From assembly GCA_020852775.1 (NCBI GenBank), contig JADZAD010000317.1, positions 1 to 6,978 on the forward strand: DNA of 6,978 bases. The letters are read 5' to 3'. Positions 5,651-6,978 of the stretch are shown one piece after another; positions within the stretch are counted from its first letter, which is position 1, and every line of letters starts with the position of its first letter. The position numbers were made by a program, and so were the translations under genes. Origin of the DNA: Anaerolineae bacterium. Lineage in GTDB: Bacteria; Chloroflexota; Anaerolineae; Aggregatilineales; UBA3940. The notes under the pieces were generated by a model. It did not search any database. It was not told the DNA's origin and saw nothing but the letters and a program-made list of their open reading frames with translations.

Positions 5651-6520
5651 TCATTCTGCGGAAGGAAACAGACCGGGAAGATCGATCAGATTGACGCCTC
5701 TGGACGTAAGCCATTCTTCCAACCGGTCAATCATCCGGTTGAGTTGCGCCAGCAACTCAGGATCGCCGGAACCGGACGAATGCAGCACGGACATCACGTC
5801 ATCTGTCATGTGATCGGGTAAGCTGGCGCATAAACGCTGGGCCTGTTCCAGCAGCCGCTTCTCTCCGGGATGAAGCACACGGTTGGCAGCAAAGATAATG
5901 TCGAAGTAGCTTGCGAAGAGGGCTGCCAGCCGGTGGTTGATACTGACAAGGTCATGCCGACGGGTGGCTTTCTCAATCTGGCGCAAGTACGCCGGGATGA
6001 CTGTGCGCAGCACAGGCAGGTTACGGCTAATGATGTTCGCACTCAGCGCCTCTGGATAGGGTGCTTTGCAGCGTGTCTGCAATTTCGCAAACCAGCCTTC
6101 CTGATCATACAGACTTTCCGAGTAGAGTACTGTATACCAGAAACATGTGCTGTAACCCATACTTGCACGGTGCTCATCCAGCAACAGGCATATCTGGGTT
6201 TCCATCCATCCGGTATCAAAGTAGACGACGTCAACCTCGATACCACTATCCGCTTGGAACCACTCGTCACCTGGCCCCCAATAGGTCAGGCCAATGTCCG
6301 CGCGGCTTGCCCCACCGGAGCGGGCGACGATGGCCTCGCGCTCCGGCGTGGAGATTTCCGCATGAGTGTAGACGTATAAATCAATGTCTGAGGAAGCGTC
6401 TCCGGATCCACTGGCGAGCGATCCGCCCAACGTGACCGCTTCGACCTGAGGCAGTTCTCCGAAGGTTGTGGCCAGACGCTGTGCAAGATGCATGGCCTCG
6501 AAGGGGGATGAAAACATCAT
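5651..6520 (-). CDS. DUF4037-like nucleotidyltransferase
   Basis: 289 residues from the ATG at 6520. AGGA at 6526-6529 lies five bases before it; the adjacent ATG at 6517, at eight bases, is an equal alternative. An upstream extension of the frame would run into the tRNA and is rejected. The N-terminal third is a pol-beta-type nucleotidyltransferase core: the motif GGSLASGSGDASSDIDLYVY (32-51) carries Asp45 and Asp47, and IEVDVVYFD gives the third metal-binding carboxylate, Asp97. The rest (about 140-285) is helical, as in DUF4037 and aminoglycoside-adenylyltransferase-like proteins. All three catalytic acids are present, so it should transfer an NMP group, but the acceptor (small molecule, tRNA or protein) cannot be read from the sequence. 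There is no HEPN-toxin gene beside it, which argues against a MNT/HEPN toxin-antitoxin pair. It begins 16 bases after tRNA-Arg, with no terminator in between, so it probably shares a transcript with recR and the tRNA. Confidence 0.85.
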   Translation of the reverse strand: MMFSSPFEAMHLAQRLATTFGELPQVEAVTLGGSLASGSGDASSDIDLYVYTHAEISTPEREAIVARSGGASRADIGLTYWGPGDEWFQADSGIEVDVVYFDTGWMETQICLLLDEHRASMGYSTCFWYTVLYSESLYDQEGWFAKLQTRCKAPYPEALSANIISRNLPVLRTVIPAYLRQIEKATRRHDLVSINHRLAALFASYFDIIFAANRVLHPGEKRLLEQAQRLCASLPDHMTDDVMSVLHSSGSGDPELLAQLNRMIDRLEEWLTSRGVNLIDLPGLFPSAE

Positions 6521-6525
6521 ATCTG

Positions 6526-6529
6526 TCCT
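6526..6529 (-). promoter_or_regulatory. Ribosome binding site of the nucleotidyltransferase
   Basis: AGGA on the - strand lies in the 16 bases between the tRNA-Arg 3' end and the coding start. It is five bases from the ATG at 6520 and eight from the ATG at 6517, and it fixes the start after the tRNA, not within it. Confidence 0.6.
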
Positions 6530-6536
6530 GTATAAA

Positions 6537-6609
6537 TGCCCCCGGCAGGATTCGAACCCGCAACCTCTGGTTCCGAAGACCATCACTCTGTCCGTTGAGC
6601 TACGGGGGC
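6537..6609 (-). tRNA. tRNA-Arg (anticodon TCG)
   Basis: 73 bases on the - strand with a full cloverleaf. The acceptor GCCCCCG/CGGGGGC is perfect, the D-arm is GCTC/GAGT (one G-T pair), the anticodon loop is CTTCGGA with TCG at 6576-6574 (reading CGA), the T-arm is GCGGG-TTCGAAT-CCTGC and the discriminator is A. CCA is not encoded. The top pair of the anticodon stem is an A27-G43 mismatch. It lies 10 bases after the recR stop and 16 bases before the nucleotidyltransferase start. No clear promoter is visible in the end of recR, so it is probably cut out of a longer transcript. Confidence 0.95.
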
Positions 6610-6619
6610 GGTAGGGGTG

Positions 6620-6978
6620 CTACTCTCGCGGCATTTCCTGTCGTCCTTCGAGCGCTCCCAGCAGTGTCACACTGTCGGCGTATTCGAGATCGCCACCAAC
6701 AGGTAGGCCGCGTGCCAGCCGGGTCAGCTTGACGCCACTCCCGGCGACCATCCGTTGAATATACATAGCCGTTGCGTCACCTTCCAGACTGACATTCGTG
6801 GCGATAATCACTTCATGGATCGTCGAGGACTGAACCCGGAGCACCAGTTCCCTGATACGCAGTTGGTCAGGGCCGATTCCTTCCATGGGGCTGATCGCCC
6901 CATGAAGCACATGATAACGGCCTCGGAACGTATGTGTTCGCTCAATTGCCAGCACATCCAGTGGTTCTTCGACCACAC
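6620..6978 (-). CDS. recR: Recombination mediator RecR, C-terminal part (5' end outside window)
   Basis: 119 codons including the TAG at 6622-6620, running off the right edge, so this is about the last 60 percent of a protein normally near 200 residues. RecR forms rings with RecO and helps load RecA onto single-stranded DNA at gaps during recombinational repair. The fragment holds most of the Toprim domain: VVEEPLDVLAIE (1-12), YHVLHGAISPMEGIGP (21-36), IIATNVSLEGDATAMY (57-72), and the highly conserved LARGLPVGGDLEYAD (87-101) with the closing TLLGALEGR. The N-terminal helix-hairpin-helix and Cys4 zinc finger would lie outside the window. The tRNA-Arg starts 10 bases downstream on the same strand. 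Confidence 0.95.
   Translation of the reverse strand, partial: VVEEPLDVLAIERTHTFRGRYHVLHGAISPMEGIGPDQLRIRELVLRVQSSTIHEVIIATNVSLEGDATAMYIQRMVAGSGVKLTRLARGLPVGGDLEYADSVTLLGALEGRQEMPRE

Noticed and set aside
5451..5813. Open frame on the + strand running through tRNA-Glu
   Set aside because: It translates the tRNA and its terminator; an artefact.
5651..6520. Antitoxin of a MNT/HEPN toxin-antitoxin pair
   Set aside because: It is longer than MntA-type antitoxins and no HEPN gene lies on either side.
6521..6586. 22-residue N-terminal extension of the nucleotidyltransferase
   Set aside because: It would be translated from tRNA-Arg sequence; the ATG at 6520 or 6517 follows an AGGA site.

Overview
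The window looks like ordinary chromosome from a bacterium of moderate GC content, most likely a member of the Chloroflexota. Three things point there: a Ser/Thr kinase joined through a membrane helix to an NBR1-type Ig-like ectodomain, a stand-alone two-S1-domain protein, and the overall gene style. The phylum call is an inference from family resemblance, not a search result.

Layout. The + strand opens with the C-terminal part of a WYL-domain transcriptional regulator (to 667). A ParB/sulfiredoxin-fold protein follows 28 bases later (696-1541); its two ends resemble the free-serine kinases SerK and SbnI. A textbook extended -10 promoter then sits directly in front of a small all-beta protein of unknown function (1582-1959), which is followed 11 bases later by a membrane Ser/Thr protein kinase (1971-3545). 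A perfect 36-base palindrome (3572-3607) lies between the kinase stop and the stop of a convergent S1 RNA-binding protein (3628-4344, - strand). That S1 gene is driven by an exact-consensus sigma-70 promoter overlapped by an inverted repeat. After a gene-free stretch come a dienelactone hydrolase (4758-5438, +) and a compact tRNA-Glu(CTC) unit with its own promoter and terminator. The - strand of the right end reads recR (partial at the window edge), tRNA-Arg(TCG), then a DUF4037-like nucleotidyltransferase, closely packed and probably cotranscribed.

How the genes may work together. The left half is signalling and regulation: a WYL ligand- or DNA-sensing regulator beside a putative small-molecule kinase, then a sensor-type protein kinase behind a small partner gene. 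The right half is housekeeping: translation (S1 protein, two tRNAs), recombination repair (RecR), an alpha/beta hydrolase and a nucleotidyltransferase. I see no CRISPR array, insertion sequence, integrase or phage gene. The points most worth a second look are the SerK/SbnI-like protein next to a WYL regulator, the His in place of the metal-binding Asn in the kinase catalytic loop, the probable leaderless start at 1582, and the operator-like repeat over the S1 promoter.
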